This document shows positions 49,721 to 61,020 of a stretch of DNA of 64,000 nucleotides, one piece after another. The translations under genes and the position numbers were made by a program. This stretch comes from Plotosus lineatus. Its lineage: Eukaryota; Chordata; Actinopteri; Siluriformes; Plotosidae. The DNA lies in the NCBI GenBank assembly GCA_024760905.1, contig CM045733.1, positions 23,906,501-23,970,500 of the forward strand. Reading direction: 5' to 3'. The notes beneath the pieces were generated by a model. The model saw only the letters and a program-made list of their open reading frames with translations. It ran no database searches and was not told the DNA's origin. Position 1 is the stretch's first letter. The number at the start of each line of letters is the position of its first letter.

Positions 49721-50795
49721 TATGGAGGTAACATGTACAGTGCACAGAACTACATAGAGCAACAGGACAAGATAAATTAAATGGTGTAATTATACACGGG
49801 AAACATTATAAAAAGAATACAGAGCAATGTTCCAGCCTACCACAAATAAAGTAGAGCTGACAGAACACCCACACTGAAACTTGGCAGTGTTGGTGCTGCT
49901 AATCTTCGCCTGGCACTTAACCAGTCGTTAGATGCCTTACAGAGGGCTGCGGAAGAAGTGGAATGATTGGACAGTGTATCAAGGGAAACACACCTTCTCG
50001 AAAATGCCACTGGAGTCACACAGTGATCCCTTGTCCAAATGCAATAATCCAGAGGTGAATTATTGCTTGAGGCAACATTATCATGGTGGGAGTACAGAAG
50101 CTTCTGCTCTTAATGGCCCTTGCTGCCTTTGCTGTGTGGTTAGGATGAGACATCAAGCCTGGGTTTTCTCTCAGGTCATGATATAAACAGAAACAGGACC
50201 GTGAAGTTATGCAATACAGACGAACAAAGAAACGCTATCTGAGGGTCACTAGCTTTCCTAGCTAGCACTGTTGACAAGATGAATAGAAAGAAAGGACAGC
50301 TGCATTTAACCCCGCCGCCCCCAAAAAAAAAAAAAAATTAAAAATAAATAAATAAATAAATAAAAAATACGGTGTTTCGGAAATAATACTGTTTAAAATA
50401 TTTGGCAAAGTTCTCCTTACATTTTGGTACTCAAAAAAAATCTGCTCAGAGGCCAACTCCAGTTTATGAGGCATCCCAGGCTATCTAAACTAGAGAAGAA
50501 GAAATAAATCACGTGGACCACCAACATCCAGTCAGTGGGTGGGAGGTTACTTTCTGTCAGTCATATGGAAAGTTTAACCTCTTGAACTAGTATTTGGTTC
50601 CTCTAAAGCTTCATTTGCTTCTAAAATAAGCAGCACATCTGTTTGTGTTTTGTGATCACTCCTTTAGAGAGAACGCTGAAAGCAGGAGGTGAATGTGTTT
50701 GAATTGGTAATTTCAGAAGTTAGCATTAGATCACGCTTAACAAATTTGTATATCACACTTTCAAATGAAATATCATTCATATGTATAATATTCTT
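49721..50795. other. Unassigned DNA
   Basis: No exon or named repeat; a short (AAAT)n at 50345-50364. Confidence 0.35.
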
Positions 50796-50798
50796 TTC

Positions 50799-51810
50799 AG
50801 GCAGTGGTGGCCTGGTGGTAAGTTGCTGGATCATTGATGACAAGGTTAGGGGTTCAAGCCCCACTCTCATCGGGTTGCCACCAACGTTCCCTCTAAACTG
50901 CTCGAAAACTCTCAGCGCACAAGAAAACCAATCCAGCGCAGTGAACTCGCTGCAGATTAATTACATACAACGGTATAGAACTTTTAGTGAGTGACAGGTG
51001 TCCAGCCAATCACACGATGCGATGCAATCACGCTACGCAGCCAATCACGGCACCGTCACGTGCTACGCTCATACACGCTCCATAACAATAATAACAGCGC
51101 TGCTGAGTGAAGTGATGCTAATGCTAACCCCGTTATCATGACGAAACGAGCGGCCAGGGAATATTTTACGTCGACTTCCCAAACCAAAGTAAAAAAAGAA
51201 CTGCGCAAAGTCTGTGAGTACAGCAGAAAGCTGGCGAAGCAAAAACTATACATTTCAATTTGTGAATCAATGAGAGAGTGCAGAATGAGACCATGTGTGA
51301 GGTTAAAAATGCACCCTGGCACACCCTGATAGTAGATGAGAGCCAGACATGACAGGACACAAAATGCTCGTCATATATTTCAAATTCAGGGAGGAAAATG
51401 ATGTCATCTATAAAACTGTTTAATAAGCCATGAAACTTTCAATGATCCCAGGTGTGATACTGGGGTGTGGCCACAGCGAGCAGTTGTGATGTTGCTCACA
51501 GTGGGCCTCAGTGTGCTCAGGGAGGTTGTCTATGCCCAGACAGAGGAAAAATTACAGGGAACATTGGTTGCCACTGTCCCCCAGTTCAGCTAACTGGGTT
51601 ATTAAAAGCCAGCCATGTCTTTCACTGTCTATGGTGTGAGGCATGTAAAAGAACCATTTCTGATGTTCGGAAAGTGGCTGCATAACCATCAGCGTGTTTC
51701 TGTACTGCGATGACCTGGCGAGCTCTCCAGGGTGTACTCTTCCCTCTCCCACAGTTTGCCAGCCTCCCCACGACCCTAATTAGGATTAAGCGGTTCAGAA
51801 AATGGAATGA
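50799..51810 (+). mobile_element. SINE family A with V-type tail, split by a hAT-like element
   Basis: Head and B box at 50799-50873 (GGCAGTGGTGGCCTGGTGGT, GGTTCAAGCCCCACTCTC). It resumes at 51567 with GTTGCCACTGTCCCCCAGTT, AACTGGGTTATTAAAAGCC and the tail ACCCTAATTAGGATTAAGCG. Confidence 0.85.
50882..51566. mobile_element. hAT-like nonautonomous DNA transposon nested in a SINE
   Basis: 685 bp bounded by CAACGTTCCCTCTAA and TTACAGGGAACATTG, an inverted repeat with two mismatches over 15 bp. A perfect 8-bp target duplication GTTGCCAC flanks it (50874-50881, 51567-51574), which is the hAT-superfamily size. Removing it restores a continuous SINE. The interior has an MTKRAAREYFTSTSQTKVKK reading frame (51138-51329) that may be a transposase remnant but has no diagnostic motif. 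Confidence 0.85.
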
Positions 51811-51867
51811 ATATTCTTTTCAGTCAAGGGGAGGGATGATTAGGAAACAGTGATTGAGAGATTTATA

Positions 51868-52284
51868 CAGGGATCCCTCATATTCCATGGTTAATTGGGA
51901 CCCCGCCCCACCGCAGAATTCCGCGAAGTAGGATCAACACCCCCCCACTGACGTATCACATGTGTATGTGTATATAATATCAATAAATACATATTCAACT
52001 CTATAAATGCTGATAATAACAAACAAACATTCAAAAATAACACATGAGATTTAAATAGAATATAAATACAGATGCACATGTGCACTCAGATGCACCTCAC
52101 ATAAAAATGTAGATAGTTTGTTTAGTTTTGTTTTTTTTGCATAATTGGCTTTGTTTTGTTAATTTTCCTTAACTTTTTCTTCTATTCTTCCTTAATTTCC
52201 TTATTTTTTAATTTGTTGAATTAAAAAAAAAACCTATGCACTGAAGCCGCATGAATTGAAGCATGAAGTAGCTAGGGATCCCTG
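51868..52284. mobile_element. Tigger/pogo-like MITE, copy 4
   Basis: Left end CAGGGATCCCTCATATTCC after TA; right end GTAGCTAGGGATCCCTG before TA. Same orientation as copy 1. Confidence 0.8.
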
Positions 52285-52289
52285 TATAT

Positions 52290-53345
52290 GCAAAATGTGA
52301 CTATAAGGTATTACTGTTGGTATTAGTAGAGCTCAAATTTATGTACCTCTTCATAGAACAAGTGTGCTTTGCTAATTTGCAAAGAAAAGTTCATTAATCG
52401 GGTGTGAAGAATTCGTTGAGACAATACCCTCAGTGCCCATAAATTTTAAATAGTGCATGTATTTGAAAAAGCAGAGATGAAGAATCCAACACCACAGCCA
52501 ACCAAAAATCTGTAGGTCAGGACATTCAAAAATAGCATGCATCCGGTGATGCGTTTCAAATAGTCTGGACAGCAGTCTTGTGGCACTATCAAATCCAAGC
52601 ATGAAAGTTGTTTCCTTCAGGGGTAAATATAGGGCTGGATGCTTTGCATTAATTCATAGGTAACAGTAGCATCTGTTGAAACAGTAAGCTGGAGAGGAAA
52701 TAGTAAGTTGTTCCAAATGCATGTCAGTGATTCTATCTAGTGCACTGTATCAAATAACTGGAAAGGCATAACAAGTTGGGATTTACTGCTGTGAACATCC
52801 ATTTACTCTCACACCACTTCACTGCATTGTAAAATTGCTTGTTTGGAAACAATTGAAGCAAAAAAAAAAAAACCCTTAGTAATTATATGCAAATTTACAT
52901 ATTTACCCAGTGTATGCGTCAATCAGACAATTTTCAAACTACTGAGAGATAAAATGAATAACAGTGACTTTCTTTGACAGTGGCATCAGGGGTGAGGTAT
53001 ATTCGGCAAAAGTGAGCAATTAGATGATGTGCTGTACAAACATAAGGATTTGTGTGACTTTGATCAAGGCCAATCCTGAATGCCGCGATGACTAGGTCAG
53101 GGCATCTCAACACAGTGCATTGCAGTATAGCTGTAGAACAGTCAGAATATACCTGCTTGACCCCTGACCATCAAAAAAGTGCCTACAATGGGAATGTGAG
53201 CATAAAAAATTCAACCATGGAGCAAATCAGAATCAGAATAATTCTAATTGGCTTGCTTGGAAGTTTCTAATATCTATATAAACAAATGCAGAATGAATAC
53301 TGTCAGTGAGTGATATGTGGACTATGTATTATCAATATGATAAAT
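52290..53345. other. Unassigned DNA with a possible old element fragment
   Basis: The stretch 53040-53280 resembles degenerate transposon-derived text (plus ORF 53088-53270), but I cannot name the family. Confidence 0.3.
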
Positions 53346-53349
53346 TCAT

Positions 53350-53575
53350 TTGGGCTTTTTACCCCCGAGCCATAGCGGCTCATCAGGCTGGTGCTTATCC
53401 CCGGTTTCCATAGCGTCAAGCAATTAGGAGTTCAACTCCTCCTGGATGGGACGCTAGTACAGTGCAGGTTACCTTCCCAGTATATTTCTACTGGTACCCA
53501 TTAATACTCAACACACAACACACAACCTCCCAATCATGAGCGCAGCACCCTAACCACTACACCATCGGCCCCTAG
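53350..53575 (-). mobile_element. tRNA-derived SINE family C, copy 4, internal deletion
   Basis: Shares GGGCTTTTTACCCCCGAGCC and AGGAGTTCAACTCCTCCTGG. It lacks the middle (about 80 bp) before the tRNA-like head. Confidence 0.65.
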
Positions 53576-53629
53576 ATATGATAAACAGTAGTATATAAAT
53601 GCTGTGAAAAATGTAAATGTACAACAGTG

Positions 53630-54330
53630 TATGTTGTTGTTATATGGAGGAGTTTTACAGGCTAATGGCCACAGGTGGGAGTGATTTCCTGTATCGTCCA
53701 GTAAAGCATTTAAGTGGTATCAGTCACTCACTGAATGTGCCTCTATGACTGTTGTGAAGTAAGTGGGAGGTATTGTTCAATATTATCTTTATTTTGGCCA
53801 ACATTCACCTCTCAGACACTGCTGTCAAAGAGTCCAGTTACATCCTGTGACTGATCAGCAGATTGTGAATTGGGTTGACATTGACTCCCTGGATCGAAAC
53901 AAGGGTCGCTGGTGTTTTGCATCTAAGCTGTAGGGGATTCTGCTCATATCATGTGACGAAAGAATTAACAGCAGTCCGATATTCCCTTTCCTCTACTGAT
54001 ACATCTGACTATAGCACAGGTGTCAGAAAACTTGTGAAGATGGAACGTCTCTGTGCAGTATCTGAAATCAGTTGTGTAGAGGGTGAAGAGAAAAGGGGGA
54101 GAGGACAGTCTCTTGTGGTCCTCCGGTGTTGCTGACCACTGTGTCTGACATGCAGTGCTGCAGGCGCACATTCTGTGGTCTTCCGGTCAGGTAGTCCACA
54201 ATACAAAAGACAAAGAGAGGTGACCACCTGCATCACTGTCAGCTTCTCACCAAGGAGGGCCAGCTTGATGGTGTTGAATGCAGTGGAAAAGTAAAAAACA
54301 AAAAAATGACCCTGAAGTGAAGATATTGAA
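53630..54330 (-). mobile_element. L2-like LINE reverse-transcriptase remnant
   Basis: On the minus strand, in several frames: FSTAFNTIKLALLGEKLTVM (FxSAFNTI motif), SPPFLFTLYTTDFRYCTE, KFSDTCAIVRCISRG at the place of the F-DD active site, then ILNNTSHLLHN-type text and KSLPPVAISL near the C-terminus. The second catalytic Asp is Thr in the readable frame and frameshifts are several, so it is dead. Clade assignment (L2/CR1 group) is from motif memory. Confidence 0.65.
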
Positions 54331-54569
54331 CTGGTCTGATGAATCATATTTGTATATACAGTACAGTATACTTTCAATGGACAGTTGGGTGCATGTGTAA
54401 CAGGCATGTGTCCTATATTAAAACTAAATCCTTAGAGTTAGGGAAGACTCTCAATGCAAAAGGAAGCACATCTTCTTTTAGGATTGTTCATGAATTTATT
54501 CATGCATCCTTAACAGATACAGAGCTGCCTTGGTCCAGCCTTGCTTATGCACTCTCAGATCATCACTTA

Positions 54570-54725
54570 TCCTCTGCTTATATGGGTTTCTTCCAAGGAC
54601 TTGGGTTTCCTCCCATATTTCAAAGACATGCACATACACATTAGCCTCTGGCTCAATTTGCCATTGTAAATTGCCTTTAGGTGTGATGGATGGAAATGGT
54701 TGTGCATGTGTTAGCCCTGCAATTT
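54570..54725 (+). mobile_element. V-SINE fragment
   Basis: Central-block text GGACTTGGGTTTCCTCCCAT and CAAAGACATGCACATACACA. Head missing. Confidence 0.5.
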
Positions 54726-55165
54726 TTGAGTTTTGCACAACTTTAGCCCCGCCCAAAATAACTGGTTTAAACCATGCATGCAGGATGAATAACCACAGTT
54801 GTCATTTGCCATTCCCTTTGAAGATAACTTGATGATTAAAAATGGCCTATTTTGTGGAACAATGAACATTTCAATTATCAGCCATACACATGCTACAAAA
54901 ATACTTTTTCATCCTAAATGATTTCAGGCTGCAGTGCAAAAATTTAAAATAAAGAAATATTTGCAGTACATGTGCTGAATCACTCACTTACTCACTCACT
55001 CACTCGTTGAACCATTTACAGTTTATGCACTATACAGAATTCACAGGAAGGCAGGTGCCTATCCTAGCTGACACTGGTCAAACACTGGAGTACACCCGGG
55101 AACAGCTCAGCAAGGTATCACAGTGCAATGCTCACACAACCGTAGCTAGCTGCAATTTAGACCAG
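54726..55165. other. Unassigned DNA with an SINE-like remnant
   Basis: (CACT)n at 54983-55003 and a decayed SINE tail-like text around 55005-55110; nothing else. Confidence 0.35.
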
Positions 55166-55185
55166 TCAGTTAGCGTAATGTGCAT

Positions 55186-55537
55186 TAAGGGCAGTCGTGG
55201 TCTAATGGTATAGGGCGCTGGATCGCTGATCCAAAGGTTGGGGGTTCGAGTCCCACTCTCCACAGGGTTGTCACTGTCCCCCCCAGTGCAGCTAACTGGG
55301 TTATCAAAGGCGGGCCATGTCTCTCACTGTCTATGGTGAGAGGCATGTAAAAGAACCATTGCTGACTTTCGTAAAGAGTAGGCTGCAAAGTCGTCAGCGT
55401 GTTTCTGTTCCTTGCTAAAAAGGGTTGTGACAGATAGGGCATCCGACGTAAAAACCTCTGCCAAATCAAATGTGCGAATCAGATGATTCGCTGTGGCGAC
55501 TCCCAAGTAAAAGGGAAAAAGCCGAAAGGAAGACAGA
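55186..55537 (+). mobile_element. SINE family A with RTE-like tail, perfect target duplication
   Basis: Head GGGCAGTCGTGGTCTAATGG, B box GGGTTCGAGTCCCACTCTCC; tail GTGCGAATCAGATGATTCGC, TGTGGCGACTCCCAAG and AAAGCCGAAAGGAAGACAGA. Flanked by CAGTTAGCGTAATGTGCAT at 55167-55185 and 55538-55556 (19 bp, identical). Confidence 0.88.
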
Positions 55538-55556
55538 CAGTTAGCGTAATGTGCAT

Positions 55557-55735
55557 GAATTTAGCCTGTGGGAGGACACTTGAGTATCCACAGGAAACCC
55601 ACGCAAGTATGGTTAAAATATGCAAACTCTGAACACAGAACCACAGAAATGCCTGAGTCTGGGACTTGAATCCAGGACCTTCTTGCTAGCTGCAAACATG
55701 ATAACCACCACATCATTGTGCCACCCTGTACTGAA
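55557..55735 (-). mobile_element. V-SINE/DANA-like SINE, minus strand, older
   Basis: The minus strand reads AGGGTGGCACAATGATGTGG head, AGTCCCAGACTCAGGC and a TTTGCATATTTTAACCATAC block. The young SINE at 55186 inserted beside or inside it. Confidence 0.55.
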
Positions 55736-55784
55736 TCAGAAATATTTTATTTACACGTAACATATTCAATGGGAATGCAGTCAT

Positions 55785-57965
55785 GGTTTTGGTAGGGGCA
55801 CAAACCAGTGTCTCTTCCTCACGCCAGTCCCAAGCCCGGATAAATGCAGAGGGTTGAGTCAGGAAGGGCATCCGGCGTAAAACAAATGCCAAATAAAATA
55901 TGCGAATCACAAGAAACAATTTTATACCGGATCAGTCGAGGCCCGGGTTAACAACGACCACCATCAGTGCTGTTAACCAACAGGGTGCTGGTGGAAATTG
56001 GACTACTGTAGATGGAAGATGTCGAAGAAGGAGAGGCGAGAGGCGTGCCGGTAGGCAGAGAGAGACGAGGAAAGGCATGAGTCTAGGATTGAAAGTAGGG
56101 AGTTGGAATGTTGGAACCATGAAAGAAAAAGGTAGAGAGCTGGCTGACATGATGCAGAGGAGGAACGTGGACATACTGTGTGTTCAGGAGACCAAGTGGA
56201 AAGGTAGCAAGGCTAGAAGCTTAGGAGCAGGGTTTAAGCTGTTTTTTCATTGTGTGGATGGGAAGAGAAATGGAGTAGGAGTAATCTTGAAGGAGGAGTT
56301 TGTCAGGAATGTTCTAGAAGTGAAAAGAGTGTCAGACAGAGTGATGAGTCTCAAGTTAGAAATTGAAGGCGTGATGTTCAATGTTGTTTGTACTTATGCC
56401 CCACAGGCAGATTGTGAGCTAGAAGAGAAGGAGAGATTCTGGAGTGAGTTAGATGAAGTGATGCAGAGTACCCCCAGAGGTGAAAGAGTGGTCATGGGGC
56501 AGACTTCAATGGGTATGTTGGTGCAGGAAACAGAGGGGATGAGGAAGTGATGGGCAGGTTTGGTATCCAGGACAGGAACACAGAAGGACAGATGTTGGTA
56601 GATTTTGCAAAAAGGATGGAAATGGCTGTGGTAAATACTTTCTTCCAGAAGAGACAGGAGCATAGGGTGACTTACAAAAGTGGAGATAGGAGCACACAAG
56701 TGGACTACATCTTGTGCAGGCGATGTAATTTGAAGGAAATCAGTGACTGCAAAGTAGTAGTGGGTGAGAGTGTTGCCAAACAGCATAGGATGGTGGTGTG
56801 CAGGATGACGCTGAAGGTGAGGAAGGTGAAGAAGGCAAAGGCAGAGCAGAAGACAAAGTGGTTGAAGCTGAAAAAGGAAGAGTGTCGGGTTGTCTTCAAG
56901 GAGAAGTTGAAACAGGCTTTGGGTGGTCAGGAAGTGCTTCCAGATGACTGGACAACTACAGCTAATGTGATCAGGGAGACAGGTAGGAGAATACTTGGTG
57001 TGTCATCTGGAAGGAGAGGAGATAAGGAGACTTGGTGGTGGAATGAGGAAGTGCAGGAGTGTGTACAAAGGAAGAGGTTAGCTAAGAAGAAGTGGGACAT
57101 TGAGAGGACCAAAGAGAGTAAACAGGAGTACAGGGAGACACAGCGTAAGGTGAAGGTCGCGGTGTCAAAGGCCAAACAGAGGGCATATGATGACTTGTAT
57201 GCTCGGTTGGAAAGTAAAGAGGGAGAAAATGATTTATACAGGTTGGCACAGCAGAGAAATAGAGATGGGAAGGACGTGCAGCAAGTTAGAGTGATTAAGG
57301 ACAGAGAGGGAAATGTATTGACTGATGACAGAAGTGTGCTGGGAAGATGGAAAGAGTACTTTGAAGAGCTGATGAATGAGGAAAATGAGAGAGAAAAAAG
57401 AGTAGAAGATGTGACTGTTAAGGACCAGGAAGTAGCAAAGATTAGTAAGGGTGAAGTGAGGAGGGCATTGAAGAGGATAAAGACTGGAAAGGCAGTTGGT
57501 CCTGATGACATACTGGTGGAGGTATGGAAGTGCCTTGGAGAGGTAGCAGTAGATTTCCTGAAAAGAACATTCAACAAGGTCTTAGAGAGTGAGTGGAAGA
57601 GAAGGAGTGGAATGAGAAGTGTGGTGGTGCCCATTTTTAAGAACAAGGGAGACGTGCAGAGTTGTGGCAACTACAGGGGGATACAGTTGATGAGCCATAC
57701 AATGAAATTATGGGAAAGAATAGTGGAAGCTAGACTAAGGGCAGAGCTGCATTGTGCCTTTGTGGATCTGGAGAAAGCATATGACAGGGTGCCGAGAGAG
57801 GAACTGTGGTATTGCATGAGGAAGTCTGGAATGGCAGAGAAGTATTTGGAGACAAAGTCAGAGAGGCTAGATTGCAGAAGATGCAAAGGATAGGGTGAGA
57901 TGGAGGCAGATGATTCACTGTGGCGACCCCTGAAGGGAAAAGCCGAAAGGAGAAGAAGAAGATAT
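55785..57965 (+). mobile_element. RTE-like LINE family 2, copy 2, with 5' UTR and internal deletions
   Basis: 5' UTR text (GTCCCAAGCCCGGATAAATG, GGAAGGGCATCCGGCGTAAA, CCGGATCAGTCGAGGCCCGG) leads to an endonuclease beginning KVGSWNVGTMKEKGRELADM with CVQETKWKGSKAR and VCTYAPQ. GDFNGHVG is broken by a frameshift near 56500. The second frame runs from MGRFGIQDRNTEGQ to VVVPIFKNKGDVQSCGNYRG. Then sequence is missing: RLRAE joins FVDLEKAYDRVPREEL, and EKYLETKSERLD skips most of the RT palm including F-DD. The 3' end CACTGTGGCGACCCCTGAAG has a (GAA)n tail. Confidence 0.85.
56098..57893 (+). pseudogene. Endonuclease-reverse transcriptase ORF of RTE-like LINE, broken
   Basis: Readable in two long frames, 56077-56550 and 56547-57893, separated by a single-base-type shift. 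A run of 448 codons remains open, so decay is limited. It lacks the RT catalytic box through deletion, so it cannot be active. Confidence 0.8.
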
Positions 57966-58155
57966 TCATTGGAGACTTTTATAAAGAATAGGCTGGATTA
58001 CCATCAGCATATTTCTACCCTGTGATGGCCTGGCGAGCAGTTTATGGGTGTACTCTGCCCTCGTCTAGAGTTGGCTGAGATGTGTGCCAGCCTGTCTGCA
58101 ACCCTAATTAGGATTATGCAGTTCAGAAAATGAATGAATGAATGAATGAATGCTC
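57966..58155 (+). mobile_element. SINE V-type tail fragment
   Basis: Text TGTGATGGCCTGGCGAGCAG, ACTCTGCCCTCGTCTAGAGT, ACCCTAATTAGGATTATGCA and a (GAAT)n end. Confidence 0.65.
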
Positions 58156-58159
58156 TGAT

Positions 58160-58585
58160 TATTAAAAAGTACTGTGGATGAGCTCACAGCTCTGGTGAGT
58201 TGATTCTGAAGCTGAGAATGCTTGGTATGAGAGATTTCTCCTGCTTCTGGGTTAAGCAGCTTCAGAAATCAAGCCTAGATCAACCTCTGTGAGCTAACAT
58301 GTGCTGCTGATCTGACTCTAAACTAGTTGAATAAATTGATTATTCCACAAATATTGATTTAATTTATTTCTTTTTAGCTTTAAATGACAACATCAAAAAT
58401 AAATTTGGCATGAATCACTTAAAAGTGCTCAGGAGTGGGATTAGAACCAGTTTTGTGCCCATCTCTTCACTAAGGCAAAGCGATATCAAAGTGGTAGTGG
58501 TCCAATAAAGTAAAATAGAAAGTATTTTCCCAGCATGGTTCAGTTGACTTTAGAATTGGCTTCATTGAGTCTGGAAGTTTAAGAC
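58160..58585. other. Unassigned DNA
   Basis: No recognised content. Confidence 0.3.
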
Positions 58586-58587
58586 TA

Positions 58588-58880
58588 TTCATTCATTTTC
58601 TGAACTGATAAATCCAAATCAGGGTCATGGGTCAGTCGGCTCTGGGCAAGGGCAGAGTACATCCTGGACAGCCTTCCGGTCTATCAACTCTCTGACGGCT
58701 ATGCAGCCTACTCTTGACGAAAGTCAGGAATGGTTCTTTTACCATAGCCAGTGAGAGACATAGCTGGCCTTTGATAACCCAGTTAGCATCACTTGGGAGG
58801 ACAGCAGTGTCAACCGTTTACAGTGGGGCTTGAACCCCTATCCATGGGATCACTAATCCAGCACCCTACCCTACCGCTAG
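58588..58880 (-). mobile_element. SINE family A with V-type tail, older
   Basis: Minus strand: head truncated (GCGGTAGGGTAGGGTGCTGG), body GGGTTATCAAAGGCCAGCTA and AAAAGAACCATTCCTGACTT, tail CCCTGATTTGGATTTATCAG. Confidence 0.65.
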
Positions 58881-58884
58881 TTTG

Positions 58885-59395
58885 AGACTAACAAAGTGAA
58901 TATAGAACCTGCATTGTTTACCTTATTGTTGGCATCTTCCACCAGCAGTACGTAACAAGACAATGTGACATTTAAAAAAAAAAAAACAAGTGCTTCCTTT
59001 ATTCTGTGAAGAACCATAATCACAGACTCTTCAAGCTAAAAAATGATGTTCAAAGGTCCATGAGTCATAAACGGCTTTCACTATTTTCCAACAGGGAAAT
59101 TTCTCTGTTTCTAACATAAATCCTCTTCATCTGGTTTATCACAGTACTATAAGAAATGATGTAGTTAGGGCTTTAATGTGAGTTATTATTCAAATAGAGT
59201 CATGACGAATAAGAATTTGGGGCTAATCATAGATGCTGGGCAGGACATACCGTGAGAACTGTTATATGAACAATTTGCAGAGATGTTGACATGACTGATT
59301 ATTAATACCAAGTGTTACAAAAAGAGCAAATGGAAACGTGAAACAAAGTCAATGAGATAAAACTGTGATATCCATGCTATGAGGATTGTGAGAAG
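58885..59395. other. Unassigned DNA
   Basis: AT-rich; nothing recognised. Confidence 0.35.
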
Positions 59396-59397
59396 TA

Positions 59398-60405
59398 GAA
59401 GCATATGATAGGGTGCCGAGAGAGGAACTGTGGAGTCGCATGAGGAAGTCTGGAGTGGCAGAGAAGTATGTTAGAGTGGTGCAGGACATGTACGAAAGAT
59501 GTAAGACAGTGGTGAGGTGTGCTGTCGGTGTGACAGAAGAGTTTAAGGTGGAGGTGGGACTGCATCAAGGGTCAGCTCTGAGCCCCTTCTTGTTTGCTAT
59601 GGTGATGGACAGGCTGACAGACGAGGTTAGACAAGAATCTCCATGGACAATTATATTTGCAGATGACATTGTGATGTGCAGTGAGAGCAGAGAACAAGTG
59701 GAGGAAAATCTAGAGAGGTGGAGGTATACCCTGGAAAGGAGGAGAATGAAGGTTAGCCTCAGTAAGACAGAATACATGTGTGTGAACGAGAAGGACCCAA
59801 GAGGAACGGTGAGGTTACAGGGAGCAGAGATAAAGAAGGTGGAGGGTTTTAAGTACTTAGGCTCAACAATTCAGAGGAATGGAGAGCGTGGAAAAGAGGT
59901 GAAGAAGCGTGTGCAGGCAGGTTGGAATGGTTGGAGAAAAGTGTCCGTTGTGATGTGTGATAGGAGAGTATCAGCAAGAATGAAAGGAAAATTGTACAAG
60001 ATGGTGATGAGGCCATGGAGGTAGCAGAGATGAAAATGTTGAGGTTCTCTTTGGGAATAACGAGGATGAATAGATCAGGAATGAGTACATCAGAGGGACA
60101 GCACATGTAAGACGTTTTTGAGACAAAGTCAGAGAGGCTAGATTGAGATGGTTTGGACATTTACAGAGGAGGGATAGTGAGTATATTGGTAGTAGGATGC
60201 TGAGGTTGGAACTACCAGGCAGAAGGCCTAGAGGAAGACCAAAGAGAAGATTTATGAATGTGGTGAAGGAAGACATGAAGGTAGTTGGTGTAAGAGAAGA
60301 AGATGCAGAGGATAAGGTGAAATGGAGACAGTTGATTCGCTGTGGTGACCCCTGAAGGGAGCAGCCGAAAGGAAAAGAATAAGAATAAGAATAAGAAGAA
60401 GATTG
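59398..60405 (+). mobile_element. RTE-like LINE family 2, copy 3, 5'-truncated
   Basis: It starts abruptly within the RT palm (AYDRVPREELWSRMRKSGVA) and continues through VGLHQGSALSPFLFAMVMDR, FADDIVMCSESREQVEENLE and LSKTEYMCVNEKDPRGTVRL to MKGKLYKMVMRPWR. Then, after a frame change, MRWFGHLQRRDSEYIGSRML and RPRGRPKRRFMNVVKEDMKV to IRCGDP. The 3' end GCTGTGGTGACCCCTGAAGG and (AAGAAT/AAGAAG)n tail are present. The RT active-site box FADD is intact. 5' truncation is usual for LINE insertion. Confidence 0.88.
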
Positions 60406-60820
60406 AGAGAAGTGGTGAATTCACAGAGTGCTAATTCATCTTTAGGACCTGTCAGGTTCCTCAGGGGTTGATATTAGGCCAGCGTTACTTTCTCATCATT
60501 TGATCTGTAGTGAGTCAGAGATTGTATTACACATTGAATGAAGTCTGAAATATATGTAAAGGTGATTCTTATGTAATTAATTAATATATAATCAAGGTCC
60601 TCCCATTTTCAATAAAAAAAATGTCTTTTGTAAGATGGTCATCTCTCAGGGTGATCTGAAGTCAGTTCCAGGAAATACCCACACATTTATTCTCTCATTC
60701 ACAGCTATGGTAATTTAAACCTTTCTATTTGGACACAGTTTATGCATTTACACAGTAAGGTAAGGTCTATATTGAAGAAAAATAAGCGTTTGGTTGCACA
60801 AAATGCAATCTGAACATTGT
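60406..60820. other. Unassigned DNA
   Basis: No recognised content. Confidence 0.35.
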
Positions 60821-60821
60821 C

Positions 60822-61020
60822 TTCTTTTTCTTTTTTTTCGGCTGTTCCCTTCAGGGGTCACCACAGCAAATTATCTGCCTCCATCTCATCTATTCTTTGC
60901 ATCTTCTTCTTTTGCACCAACTACCTTCATATCCTCCTTCACCACATACATAAATCTCCTCTTTGGTCTTCCTTTAGGCCTTTTGCCTTTTGCCTGATAC
61001 TTTCAACCTCAGCATCCTGA
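60822..61020 (-). mobile_element. 3'-end fragment of RTE-like LINE family 2
   Basis: Minus-strand terminal coding block and 3' end (GCTGTGGTGACCCCTGAAGG, A-rich tail). Flanked by similar text TCTGAACATTGT (60809-60820) and TCTGAACATTGT (61021-61032), a likely 12-bp target duplication. Confidence 0.75.
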
